From: Heligmosomoides polygyrus polygyrus | Lineage: Eukaryota > Nematoda > Chromadorea > Rhabditida > Heligmosomidae | Direction: 5' to 3' | Assembly: GCA_947396885.1 (NCBI GenBank) | Contig: OX377205.1 | Coordinates: forward strand, 66,994,969-67,058,968 | DNA: 64,000 nucleotides | Program-made: the position numbers and the translations under genes | Notes under the pieces: model-generated | Database searches by the model: none | What the model saw: the letters and a program-made list of their open reading frames with translations, nothing else | What the model was told of the DNA's origin: nothing | Shown: positions 1 through 11,000 of the stretch, one piece after another | Layout of the letters: each line of letters begins with the position of its first letter | Numbering within the stretch: the stretch's first letter is position 1

Positions 1-104
1 TATTGTTGTTGAATAAATCTTTTCATACACGGTTGTCGTGCACGAGAGCAGTTTCTGCTGCGGTCTGCGTATTCGGTGACGAATTTCCTATAAAGGCCTG
101 GTAC

Positions 105-640
105 GATCCGTACAAATCTGTCTTCTTCATGCTAAACCAACTAGTGGTCTCCCGGCCGTCACATACAGCAAATGCTCTTCTCACTACTACAAGAAGACGT
201 AGCCACATCAACGTCATCTTCCGTAGTCATCTTTTATTTTGCATTTTAAACTCGACTGATTGTGTTTCGCTTCAATACTTGTTATAGTCCTTTCACAAAG
301 TAGCGGTATCGATTGATTTGTGCTTCTTTCAAAGTTTAAAACCTAAAGACACACCACTGCTTGCTAAAAATGCAGGGTGTCCTAAAAACTGCCGGTAGTA
401 TTTGAACCGTTGAGGAGGAAGCACTCCAGATAGTTTTTTGTTTGATGTTTATTGCATTGACGTTCTCTCGTTCGTGATGTTAGCTTGACTTGAACGAAGC
501 GCAGGATGTAGACTGGTCGCCGGACGATGACAATGATGTGGGTGGTATTACGCCTTCCTTTAGTAGTGAGGAGGTTGCTGTATGTGACGGCCGTGAAATC
601 ACTAGCAATATGGATGGTTGAGGATGAAGAAGACAGATTG
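105..640. repeat. Imperfect inverted repeat with coding-like arms
   Basis: The segment about 105-235, reverse complemented, aligns with about 505-640 with several small gaps. Both arms contain the string TGCTGTATGTGACGGCCG, and their reading in equivalent frames gives AVCDGRE followed by T or I and TS. The arms may be two decayed copies of a transposase or gene fragment in opposite orientation, with about 270 bp between them. No family was recognised and no target duplication is visible. Confidence 0.5.
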
Positions 641-699
641 GTACTGTTATACTTTCTCTCCAGAAGTCGAAGAGGGGTCGAAAAAATCAAACATAAATA

Positions 700-780
700 T
701 AGTTAATTAAATAATTAAAATAAGAATATAAATAATAAATAATAAATAATAAATAATAATAAATAAAAAATAATATTTTT
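700..780. repeat. AT-rich (AAT)n microsatellite
   Basis: Runs of AAT and AAAT units within almost pure A+T DNA, a simple-sequence tract with no gene content. Confidence 0.85.
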
Positions 781-1572
781 TCCTCGATCTTTGGAGTTCT
801 GAAGTTATCTATTTTGTAGGCAAAGAAAAGTCGCCTGCTCCTCCTCAGTGGCCAATCGAACTGGCTTCTAGTTTCTATAATACTTTCTAAACCATGCGTT
901 GCCAGCGTCCATGAGACCATGCGTTGCCAGCGTCGCACCCTGTGCGGATTCCGTTGGTCCTGTAGTGAACCATCGCGAGGTACGGCCCTTCGATGTACTC
1001 TATTAGCCAGGCTTTCAAAAATTTGACATTGAGACGATAATTGGTGGGGTAACTCCCAGCTGATTTGACCCTTTCAGGCTCTGAAGGCGATACAGCCGAA
1101 TGTTTGGCCAGCAAAGCCCTATGGCAACCTCATGAAGAGCTTAGCAAATCTAAAGATCATATGTTACTTTGTAGAATTCCACCGTTATCACATGTTGTCA
1201 TCCCTCGTTGATCTTCTTCGAAAGATCTTCTTCGAGTAGCACAAGGAAATAAATTCTTTGACCGCTTACCTTCAGAGCGACATTCGAGTCATCGCTTTGT
1301 TTTCGAGTTTCGTATCTCCACACCTGAATACCTCGAACATCATAACACCCCTTTGATCTGCAGCGCGGTGCACCAAAACGTCGATAGAGATTGGCTGCCT
1401 TTGCTTTGCGAATTAATATTGTTGTGCTTATTCGACTATTCGAATTATTGACCGAACAAATTACTCGAATAATTCCCGATTTTTGAATACTCGAAACTTC
1501 CTGACTTTCGATTTCTGTCCGAAATCGAATATTCGAAAGCCAGGAAGTTCCGGATTCGAATAATGTAATATA

Positions 1573-2455
1573 CCAGGCTGTCCAATAATTCCTGTCCGAA
1601 AATTTTCAAAATTCTATAATTTTCCTTAGAAGTGTTATAATATCAGGCAAGTGTAAAAACCTTCTAGAGGGTTCTCCAGAGTTCCACGCTAGGGGTATAT
1701 AAGGCGCAGTCGCCGCGTCTAGCTACCAGTACAAGGCAAAATGGACCAAGGTCGAATTCGTACGTTCGTGTACTACGAGTGGCTGCTGGGCAACGACACG
1801 GGCACCGCGGTCGCCAACATCTGCAGAGCGTGCAAGGAGGATGCAGTGTCCCAACGCACAGTCAGGCGCTGGTTCAATCGTTTCGAGAGCGGCGACACGA
1901 GCCTCGAGGACAGGGAGCACCCGCTGAAGATCATGCTCTGCTGCTGGTGGGACGCCAAGGGCATGCTGTACTTCGAGCTGCTCCCGCAAGGCAGGACGGT
2001 TGCCACCTCCATCTACACCGATCAGCTCGAGAAACTAGCCGCCACCATCCGAGAAAAGCGTCCCCGACTGGCCTCGGTCCACCTGCTGCACGACAACGCA
2101 CGCCCCCACGTGGAGACCCAGTAGAAGTTGGCGATGCTCGGCTGGGAGACGGTTGCCGATCCGCCGTATTCCCCGGACCTCGCTCCCTCTGACTACCACT
2201 TGTTCCTCCCGCTGAAGCACCATTTGGCCGAAAGAAAATTCACCAACTACGACAACCTCAAATCCGACATCGCGGACTTCTTCGAGTCGCAGCCCCCGGA
2301 GTTCTGGGCGAAGGGCATCGGCGACCTGCCCAATCGATGGGCCACTGTTGTGGATAACTGTGGTGATTATATTGTTGATTAGACTTGTTTTCAATAAAGT
2401 TGAAAAAAAATTAAAAATGGTGAAATTTTCGGACAAGAATTATTGGACAGCCTGG
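1573..2455 (+). mobile_element. Mariner element, internally deleted (copy A)
   Basis: An 883-bp Tc1/mariner transposon. Both ends carry the inverted repeat CCAGGCTGTCCAATAATTC, continuing imperfectly for about 35 bp, and the element sits between TA dinucleotides (1571-1572 and 2456-2457), the canonical mariner target duplication. Full mariners are about 1.3 kb, so some 400 bp are missing. It landed inside an older palindromic element. A sister copy with the same ends lies at 41899-42778. Confidence 0.93.
1741..2382 (+). pseudogene. Mariner transposase, deleted and with a nonsense codon
   Basis: The frame starts at ATG 1741, shortly inside the left end. It keeps the N-terminal helix-turn-helix region (NRFESGDTSLED), then jumps at about residue 60 to the WWDAKGM segment, so the block carrying the first catalytic Asp (the DEKW region) is gone. 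The second Asp is present in LLHDNARPH and the third in PYSPDLAPSDYH, but a TAG stop at 2122-2124 and a two-codon loss relative to copy B separate them. Family proteins are about 340-350 residues; only about 210 codons remain. It cannot encode an active enzyme. Confidence 0.92.
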
Positions 2456-2689
2456 TAGTAAATTACTCGGATAATTATTAATCATAGTCGAATAAGCACA
2501 ACTATACTATTACGTTGGCAACTAAATTCGTGGACTCTCAAGCATCTTTAACTAAAGTCATTATTAACAAACAACTAATAACAATCCTTGATCGAAGTAA
2601 GATCCGTTAGAACGCGGAACTGCTTCCCTTTTATCAGATAGCTGGATCTATCCCATTACTAGAGAATTCTTGTGGTTTTGAGGCGAAAA

Positions 2690-3600
2690 ATCCTTCGAGG
2701 TGCATTTAGATCTGGTCATTGGTAAATCGTCTTACAGCCAAGGAGTGCTGCAACTAAGGAAAAAGGTGGCAGTCATTCAGCGCATAGTCTGGGCTGTAAC
2801 GTGGATGGGTTAGAAGCTCCCGCCCAGGGTTTTCGATTTTTTGAAGAGTCCTGTTCGCGGGGTGTGGTCTACCGTTATCCTGCTGAAGGACAATGCCACT
2901 CCTGAACAGCTGTCGGAACCGATTCTGGCAGAGTTCAGCCTGCACGCGGTCAGATTGAGAAGAGCAGACTTCGGCATTAATGCTGCAACCGCTCTCAACG
3001 AGTTCTCAGAAGATAACACCTTCGCGACACCACCAAACGGAGACCATCACGTTCTTCTGCTGGGGATCAGGCTTAGGCGTTGGCAGCGGCTTCAGCGTTG
3101 CCCTAAACCACTGGTTAGAACGTTGGCGATTATCCCGTGGAATCTACTTTTCATCACATTTTACCAGTCGGAGGAGAAATGGTTCCTGACCGTCCAACGA
3201 TTTTTCCGCGGCATCCACACGCTTCTTCTTCCGCGATAGGGTCAGGTCGTGAGGCACCCATTCACTGAGCTTTACCGGAAAGGCAACGCTGTGCAGAATC
3301 TTCTCAGTAGAGGTATGTGAGCACCTAAAGTCGAGTGCCAACACACGCGTGGATTTCCTTCGATAGCACTAGCAGCTCGACGATCAAGGGCAATCGGTCG
3401 TCCAGTGCACCGCTTGTCTTCACCTTCAACGTTGTCCTCACAGAACCTCTTGAACCATTTGAACCCTGTCGATTGTTGGACAACTTCATCTCCTACAGCT
3501 GCTCATGTTGCCTGTCGGGCTTCAGGTACAAAGTGGCTGAGCTGGTACTCATGATAAAGGCATTCGCGAATAGAGGCTCTGTGTCCTATATGTCTCATTT
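2690..3600 (-). mobile_element. Decayed mariner element
   Basis: Read on the minus strand, frames in succession give mariner landmarks in the right order: WFKRF and GRPIALD of the DNA-binding domain, WVPHDLT, then CDEK followed by a TAG stop where Trp normally stands, PTPKPD, VSVWW, LQQDNGRPH, and finally HPRYSPDY. Several frameshifts and stops interrupt it. Terminal repeats were not found, so the limits are approximate. It belongs to a different mariner lineage from copies A and B. Confidence 0.8.
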
Positions 3601-3891
3601 CAGACTGAAAAATTCTCACTAAATCAAATTGCCAGGACAACAAAAGTAGACTCGAGAAGTACAGACAAGTTGGTTTCAAACGGTGGAAAGAGCAAAAGAA
3701 TCGATGCGCAAATAACCTGGTAATCTCTGCTAGAAGAAGTGACTAAGAATGAGTCCACGAATTTAGTTGCCAACCAAATAGTTAATATTATGATGCTCAG
3801 TCTAATTGGCTTTTCCCACATTGTATTCTCTCAAACTAGGCTGTTGTAATCCATGTTTGTCCCCTTCTGTGCACTTATTTCCATTTTTTAG

Positions 3892-4183
3892 ACATTGCGT
3901 TTTGAAAGATCCTGTTCTAGATGAGGCCTGCACCTCTTCCGGGGAATTGTCAGCATTCTTAGACTGTTTATACGCTTATGCAAATGCATGGGGGCCCGTA
4001 GAGCGCAACGGAGGAGGTGTCGATGGTCACGCGCACCTGAAAACAGGTTCGTTGTTCGAATTTTCGGCCCAGGCCAACCAAGCCTTCAATCATTGTGAGG
4101 TCGATGTATTGCTACCAGACATCTGTGGAGGACTGACCACTGACAGTTCATGGACTGGCTATCACAAGCATTGCATAAGCCAA
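3892..4183 (+). CDS. Candidate exon, cysteine-containing protein of unknown family
   Basis: The open frame is preceded by a strong nematode acceptor (CCATTTTTTAG) ending at 3891 and followed by a GTACGC donor at 4184. Within it the reading is gene-like, with segments such as GELSAFLDCLYAYANAWGP and NQAFNHC and six cysteines in about 97 residues, suggesting a secreted or extracellular domain. The exon starts with one base of a split codon and ends on a codon boundary. Partner exons were not found: the convertase gene lies downstream on the opposite strand and a mariner relic upstream. No family was recognised. Confidence 0.45.
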
Positions 4184-5060
4184 GTACGCACTCAAATCCC
4201 TCTATGACATCCCGTAGAAGAATGAGAAATTTCGCCCTGACATATATTAGTATAAGTGAGAGCTAGGAGCTATGTACTACTTGCGTGAATATTAGCTTGT
4301 TATAAGGTTTTTTCTGCGATCAAGAATAACGGCGTGGCCTAGGCTCTGGTAGAAGTGGTGCCACACCAAGTAGAGCTTTCAATAGACAGCACTATTAGTT
4401 GTATGGTAGTTGCCTACTCCTCCCCCTCCGAGTGCACACGGCCTCTCGATTGCTTTAGCACAGTGCTCTACTGCATGAATACGACAGCAATCTGCTGCGC
4501 CGCGTGATTGCTGAAGCATGAAGACACTTGGCGAAAGCATACATAGGAAGGCCATTCATTCGCTCACATTTACCGTTTTCATTGAACGATGTGATGATAA
4601 GAGAATGAACATAATTTGCACTGTCGGAACGATAAAGCTCTTGAGGATTTCTACACTTGGAAACGTACAACACGGTGAACGTTAACGACTAGAGAACACG
4701 CTGGCTCTTCGAGGGAGGTGGGTGAAGGAAGACGAGATGGCGCGGATCGAACGACGAACCACAACGATCACTGGAGATAGAGTACATGGCATAAAGTGAA
4801 GCGAAAAATCACAAACGAATCGGTTACCGTAAACGGAAAGTGTGCAAGGGAATCGGAACAGAACAGCCGCAGCTGGCGGGTGCGGCGGGATGTTCGCTTC
4901 CCTACAGCAAGAGATCAGAGTTCAGCCAACAAGTATAGACAGTGTTGATCATCTACCAGAGTATCCTACTGTTGATCCGCTGCACAGCAAACAGGAATCA
5001 TCAACTGAAAGAATCGCAAGGCCACTAGGAGTGTCACGAGAGTGAGAGCACGGATTCGTG
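4184..5060. other. Region downstream of the convertase stop
   Basis: Most of this is probably 3' flank or 3' UTR of the convertase, which ends at 5061 on the minus strand. A 67-codon frame at 4842-5045 (+) lies antisense to it and has no splice support. Nothing else was recognised. Confidence 0.4.
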
Positions 5061-8000
5061 TCATAATCGGAGAAGCAGCATCAGCATCGGCAGCAGAATC
5101 GAGGCCAGTCGAGCGTGGAGCGGCGCCGTCTTCGCACCGCCACGACCACCTTCCAAGTGAGTCAACGACCGAGCGGTCAGCGCCGAGTTGTGGCCACCGC
5201 CGTACTGAGTAGTCTCGTCGACGGTGCCGAACATCACCAGGTCCCACTTCACCAGCTCGGCATCTGGAGCGAGAACTATCAGGGTCGCGATGCGGAAAGC
5301 GGTGCCAGGATGGAACGAACATTTTTGGCGTGGAGGTGAAGCTAAGAGACTGTACAGCGTACACTCCTCTTCAATTAGCCATTATGACATTCTACAGTGC
5401 AACTCTTTGGGGTGATGTTACCCTCTTCCTGTGATTGAGCCATTACACAAATTACTCAGAGGGAAGACGGTTAAGGCAGGTTCGCCACAAATCCGGAGAT
5501 GTCGGAGCGTTGTAAGGCCAAGTGGATGGAGAATCTCGATTCATGAGCTACATCTGCTATCAACCGCGCACATTTACCCCCGGTCGCAAGGGAACAGGAA
5601 GAGATTTGGCTGTTGTGCGGTGCTGAAACACATACTGTTTCTGATGCATTAATTAGGTTCAACGAGCGTGGCTTACTGTTTTCTAAGGAAATGGTTGAAC
5701 GCGAATAGGTAAAGCTTTGCTGCAAAGTTGGCGCGTAAAGCCCCTTTCATACTCGTGGCGGCGGCGGCGGCGGCGGCGGCCCAATGGTTTAGCATAGGAA
5801 GGCGGCGGCGATGACGTGCCCGAGCGGCGGCCACGGCGGTGGAGGGGTTTTCATACTGGCAGCGGCGACGTCGCCGCGGCCACGCCCCGCCACGCCCCTG
5901 GCGGCGCCGCCGCCGGGGCCGCTGCCCGAGATGGCTGGGGCCATTTCGGGCGGCGGCCACGAGGGGCAGCGAGAGCGGCGGCACAGACGAGACCGCTGCG
6001 CGTACGCGCGCGCCAAACGCAATTAGCGCTGGCGGCTGCCGCCGCCACCCCTAGGCGCCGAGAACGGACACCGCCCCTCCACCTGCCGCTGAAGCGGTGG
6101 CCGCCGCCGCCGCCGCCCCTCGGACGAGTATGAAAGGGGCTTAAGGCGCCTTTTATACTCTCGTCGCGGCGCGGCGCGACAATTTGGGATGCGGCGCGAC
6201 TGGACGACGCTGACGCGCTCCGAATTTGACGCGCCGCTGCGCGATTGCAGTCAGGAAGGGGAGCGTCAGCGGCGCGCGGCCCCGAGCTTCTGCTAACTAC
6301 GGTCCGTTCGCCAAGGATGACGAAGGAGAGGGCCCTTGAGTCAATGGAAAACCAAAACAGAAAGGATTCGCCCGGCTGAGCAACGGAATGTATCTTGCTA
6401 ATGTGGTGGATCTTCTGTGAGAAGTGGTGGGTCTCCTGTGAGAAGCGACGAATCCTTCTTTAAGGATGGGTTCGAAGTCGTCTGCTCAACCTAGGGTTGA
6501 AACTGGTGAGTGTGGTATTGAGTCGAATCCCCTGCAATACAAATGGCACTAAATGATCCTTTGGCACTAATTAAAAGTTCCGACTCCACCGACACGACTT
6601 CGGTCGAAAAAAATTCGCTGAGACCTCCTCTAGGGGATTATTTGGGGTGCTGATCACGAATTAGACATCCGTATTCCATGATTCGATCGGAGACCAGCCA
6701 TACCGTTAACAAGGGTGGTCTAGGCAGGATCACCGACTTTAGAGTATTTCTTGCGGTATACTTTCCATGCCTTTTTATTCCTCCGCTGATATATTTCAGT
6801 TAGTTTTGGTCATTTTTAGTCAGAATATTTATCAATGAAATCTCGTCATTGTTTCAATCTTATTGCATCGTTCTCACCACCTCTTTGTTCTGTTGATTGT
6901 GGAACCAAAACAAAACGGAGATAGCAAAATATTTCATCCCGGTGTGAAATCTTCCACTGCACACCGAGTTTGCCGCAGCTGATCGCGCCGCGCCGCGCCA
7001 TTCCCTCCAGCGGCGCGATTCGCCGAATACCGTAACCCGAAATTCCGTCAAATGTGGTGTTTCGAGGCGGCGGAGTATGAAGGTGATGCGGTGCCGCCGA
7101 GCGGCGCGAAAGATCGATAGCCATGTCAACCACCACGTCGCGCCGCGCGGCGGCGCAAGTATAAGGCCTCGTGCATACTTCCCGTCGCCGCGGTTGAATC
7201 GCGGCGATGAGTTTTGCAGAGCGACGCGAAAGAATTTGAATTTCTCTGTGCTCGTCGCATCGCCCATCGCTCTGCAAGGGAGCGCGACGGCGATCCGTCC
7301 AGGATCAACGCTAAACACCGCGCGCGGCGCGAAAAAGTATGCCATGCCCGCGATGGGCGCGGGAAGCCATCGCGCATGCCGACCGCCACTGTTGCGGCGG
7401 CCGCGGCGAGGTTTTCTTTGACTATTCGGCCGCGTGCGGCGGAATGGCCATGAACTGAGCGCCGCGATGGCATCGCGGCGATGGAAGTATGCCCGCGGCC
7501 TAAAAGGCGCCTAATGCAGTCGAAACACGACGTAGCCTACGTGCCTACGAGCCAAACTACAGTTGGTCGAGCGGCAATACCTTCCGCTGCTCTGAACTCG
7601 AAGATGACAGTATCAGAGCTGTCTAGGAGGGAGAACGAGCAAGCGAACCCTGTTGATTTGGTATAAAATCACTGCAGTAGAGGACTACACGTTCACAACT
7701 CCGCCCGGATATCATCTGCACGTAAGTGCTTAACAGGTCCCCGCAGCGCAGGCTCTAGCCCGCCTTCATAATCTCCACTACTACACCTGATGGGACTTTA
7801 AGGAACGAGCACCGCCTCCGCGAAATCTTCTCTGCTTACCATCCCATCCGTCGTTGTCGACCTCGAGCGTCCACAGGCCAGCGGCCAGCTCTCCCCAACT
7901 GTGAGTGGTCATGAAGGCCCATTCGATGAACCCGGCACGGCTCGTGTCCCTCGCCCGTTTCGTCAGCAGAGTGGATCGCGTGCCTAAACAGGGAGCTTTT

Positions 8001-11000
8001 GAGTCACCGAAAGACTCAAATGAGCTGAAACGACGGATTTCGGAATTCCCTAACACTGACCCGAAGGACTTGTCAGGTAGATTTGAATGTCGCCCCTCTT
8101 GGGCGCCTTCAGGGTGATGATCGCCTGCACATGCTCCAGGTACACAACCTGATCGTCCGGTGAGCCGGCACAGCCGTCCGTGTAGAGCTGCAGCTGAAGG
8201 CGGTTTCCGTGCGGTATCGTCCTGAAAGCAACCGTTAAGGAAGGCAATTCGTTGGCAGAAGACGTTGGACCACTCACTTGAATCGGCTCGGGTAGAACTG
8301 TCGACATTTGTGCTGCTCTGGGGCTGTGGTCCAGTTCCGCGCCAGCTGCACCATCGTGCCAGCATCCATCAGACCATAGCCGAAGGAGTGTGAAACGTTA
8401 CGTCCAACACCGTTCGTTACCCAGTCACCAGCTCTGAGGTTGATCGGCTTCGCAGCTCGAATCACGATATGCTGAAAAAAATGATAATTTTTGCGCAGCT
8501 GTCTGCGGACGATGCTCGAGGGCACATGCAGAGGAGGGATCGAAAGGATAAGATCACTGAGGTTCTAAAACCTGCTTGGTACACTTGCTCAAACTCCTTT
8601 CAACTTCACGTAAATACCAAGATAGTAGAAAGTCCAGGCCTGACATGCATAGCCTGGTGTCATTCTGGTAACAGACTTTTTTGCCAAGGGCAATTGAACC
8701 CACATGAAGTAGTATAAGAGCATTAAGTAGTATAAGAGCAGTACTAAGTTAGGAGGAACAAGCGGCCTAGGTTCCCAAATTGATCACTCCAACCTGCTTA
8801 GGGGCGAGCACGTAAACAATCATACACTACAACCACCTACAAGCGCCGGAACATCGACGAGGACGACGTCCAGTTCCTCTACTTCCTCACCTCAGCATTA
8901 TGGGCGTGTTATAGAGCAGTCCGAGGAGGCGCCGACTGTCGTGTGCACTCCAAATGCTTTGATTCGGCTATTTAAGAATCACTAGCGTTTGGCGTAAGAG
9001 ACAGGCCAATCAAACCGTCCATCAGGAAAATGAGAATTAGTACCAGACGACAGAGAATTGTAAAACACCGACTTGTCCATCTGCTAGCCATTTCAATGAC
9101 TTGCAAAGGCAGATAGTACAAAGTCGGGGTAGCAGTAACGAACGGTAACTTATGCGATATCATTGAGGTCCTCTGAGTACCCAGAAGATCTCAATGATAT
9201 CCCATAGGAGTGAATACGTGGCGTATGTATATATCTCAATCAGGGACTGACCAAAGTTGTCTTTAATCCACTTCACTTTGCTAGTGACACCTGGACTTCG
9301 CCCGGATACAGGACCAAGGCCTGACTCAGAGATGCTGCACTCCAAGAAAATAACGTTTTTGCCGGATTGCGCTACAGGGTGTCTGTACTTACGGTTGGTG
9401 AAAACTAGGTACTGAGGGGGTATTCTAAAACTATACTCTTTCCCTTTACATTTTGAGAAATGGACTAGAAAAGTTGCTCCTTTTCTCGACTCCATGGAGT
9501 CAATCTTATCAGCTACAAGATGTTGCTAATCCTCACCTGCAGATCCCTCCATGTGAGCTCTGGATTCGCCTCCAGCGTCAGCGCAACGATACCAGCCGCC
9601 AGCGGAGCGCTCGCCGAAGTGCCGGTGTGGGTGTTCGTGCAGGCGTGGTGCAGATCCGTGGTGACGATCATCTTCTCGCCGGTTGCACCGCTTGAATACG
9701 TGCTGGCCAGCGTGCTGCTGCATGCTTCGGAGTACCACGGGATGTTTCCGTTTTCAGTGGCAGCAGAAATGGAGAGCGTGTAGATGCTGGAAACGAAGGA
9801 AGCGAATGATTTGAGAAGAGTCGCTAGGGAAGCGCCAGCAAACTGACTACTGCGGATAAAAAACGAGTATAAACATGGTAATATGGCGCGCAAGTTGGAG
9901 AAAGTGGTAAGATATATTTCTTTATCTTGGGGCAGCATGCAGCATCTCAATGAAAACATCGGAACGTCAGATGGCATGGCCTGACGACCTTCTATATTGA
10001 GGTCATTTGAAAACAGAGCTGCAGTCGAACCAATATGAGCTAGTTGTCGGGACTTCTTCCCAGAAGGGATGGTCTACATTATCTAAAGTGGAGCTTATTG
10101 TTGCAGCGATGAAATTCAATCAGGGATTCAAGGAGTGAGGGTTACGGTCGAGAGCCGCGGCAAAGTACCTAGCCAAAGCCTGTGGGTCTTTTAGGCTTGA
10201 ATGACCTTGCGCGGCAAGGAATCGAAGTAAATCGAATTTTGCACACAGCGATGCATCTTCTACGTCTACGCCACTCCTGATTCAAAGGCAGACGTAACCC
10301 TTCCACTCACCTGTTGGTGTAGCCATCGCAGTTGCACGAGTCCGCGTCCTTCCCGCCGTTCCCCGATGCCCACACAAACACGGAGCCTTTGCCCCGTCGG
10401 CCTTCGCGGATTCCACGCTCGAACGCAGCCCGAGTCAACTTCGCTGGTCCGTCCACTGTTCTGCCGTCGTCATCTGGTCCCCATGAGGCGCTAAATGCAT
10501 TATGGTAGGTAGTCGCTGACGCACCTCTCTAAATGGAAGGCTTCCCACCTATAGATGTCGACGTAGTCCGAATTGTGACCAAGCGAGGCGGCTTCGACAG
10601 CGTCCGTCACGTCTCCATCGAGCATCCTGATGCCTACAATAAAGAAAGCTGTAAACCCCATCCAAGGAGGAATCAGCAGCGAACTCACCGCCGATTCGAG
10701 CGTTGTACGCGATTCCGACGATGCACAGGCTGTTGTTGAAGATCGCAGCCACCTCGCCGGCACACCTCGTGCCGTGTCGATTCTCGTCTGAATACTCGTA
10801 TCGTGGCATAGGGTCGTCGTCCCGGTCGTTGACGTCGTACGAAGCGCGAGAGTCCTGAATCCAAAGCTATCGCCCGGAATCGTAGTCAGCGAACCAACGA
10901 CGAGGAGTCTTACATAATTCGGCGCGATATCCGGGTGCGTTCGTTCCAGGCCATCGTCCAATATGGTCACCACCACACCTCGTCCTGTGTAGCCCAGATC

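Larger units (their letters stand above)
1..1420. other. Gene-poor left flank
   Basis: No gene is supported here. The stretch holds an imperfect inverted repeat (105-640), an AT-rich microsatellite (700-780) and a 24-bp tandem duplication around 892-934. Short open frames at 3-287 (+) and 382-690 (-) overlap the inverted repeat and have no splice or codon support. 940-1420 shows nothing recognisable. Confidence 0.5.
1421..2502. mobile_element. Palindromic MITE-like element interrupted by a mariner
   Basis: The outer ends, GTTGTGCTTATTCGACTAT from 1421 and its reverse complement ending at 2502, are near-perfect inverted repeats. A second inner pair (about 1491-1510 and 1534-1553) centres the palindrome near 1520. 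Removing the mariner and one TA at 1571-2457 leaves a foldback of roughly 200 bp rich in TTCGAA-type strings. A half copy of the same family lies at 36827-36930. This is a non-coding element, probably moved by an unrelated transposase; its superfamily was not determined. Confidence 0.7.

Noticed and set aside
4842..5045. 67-codon plus frame
   Set aside because: Antisense to the probable 3' UTR of the convertase; no start context, splice site or homology.
5673..6133. Several frames of 65-105 codons on both strands
   Set aside because: Ala/Arg/Pro-rich readings of a GC-rich palindromic repeat inside an intron of the convertase.
6846..7473. Frames of 114-161 codons on both strands
   Set aside because: Same cause: stop-poor GC-rich repeat DNA within the last intron.
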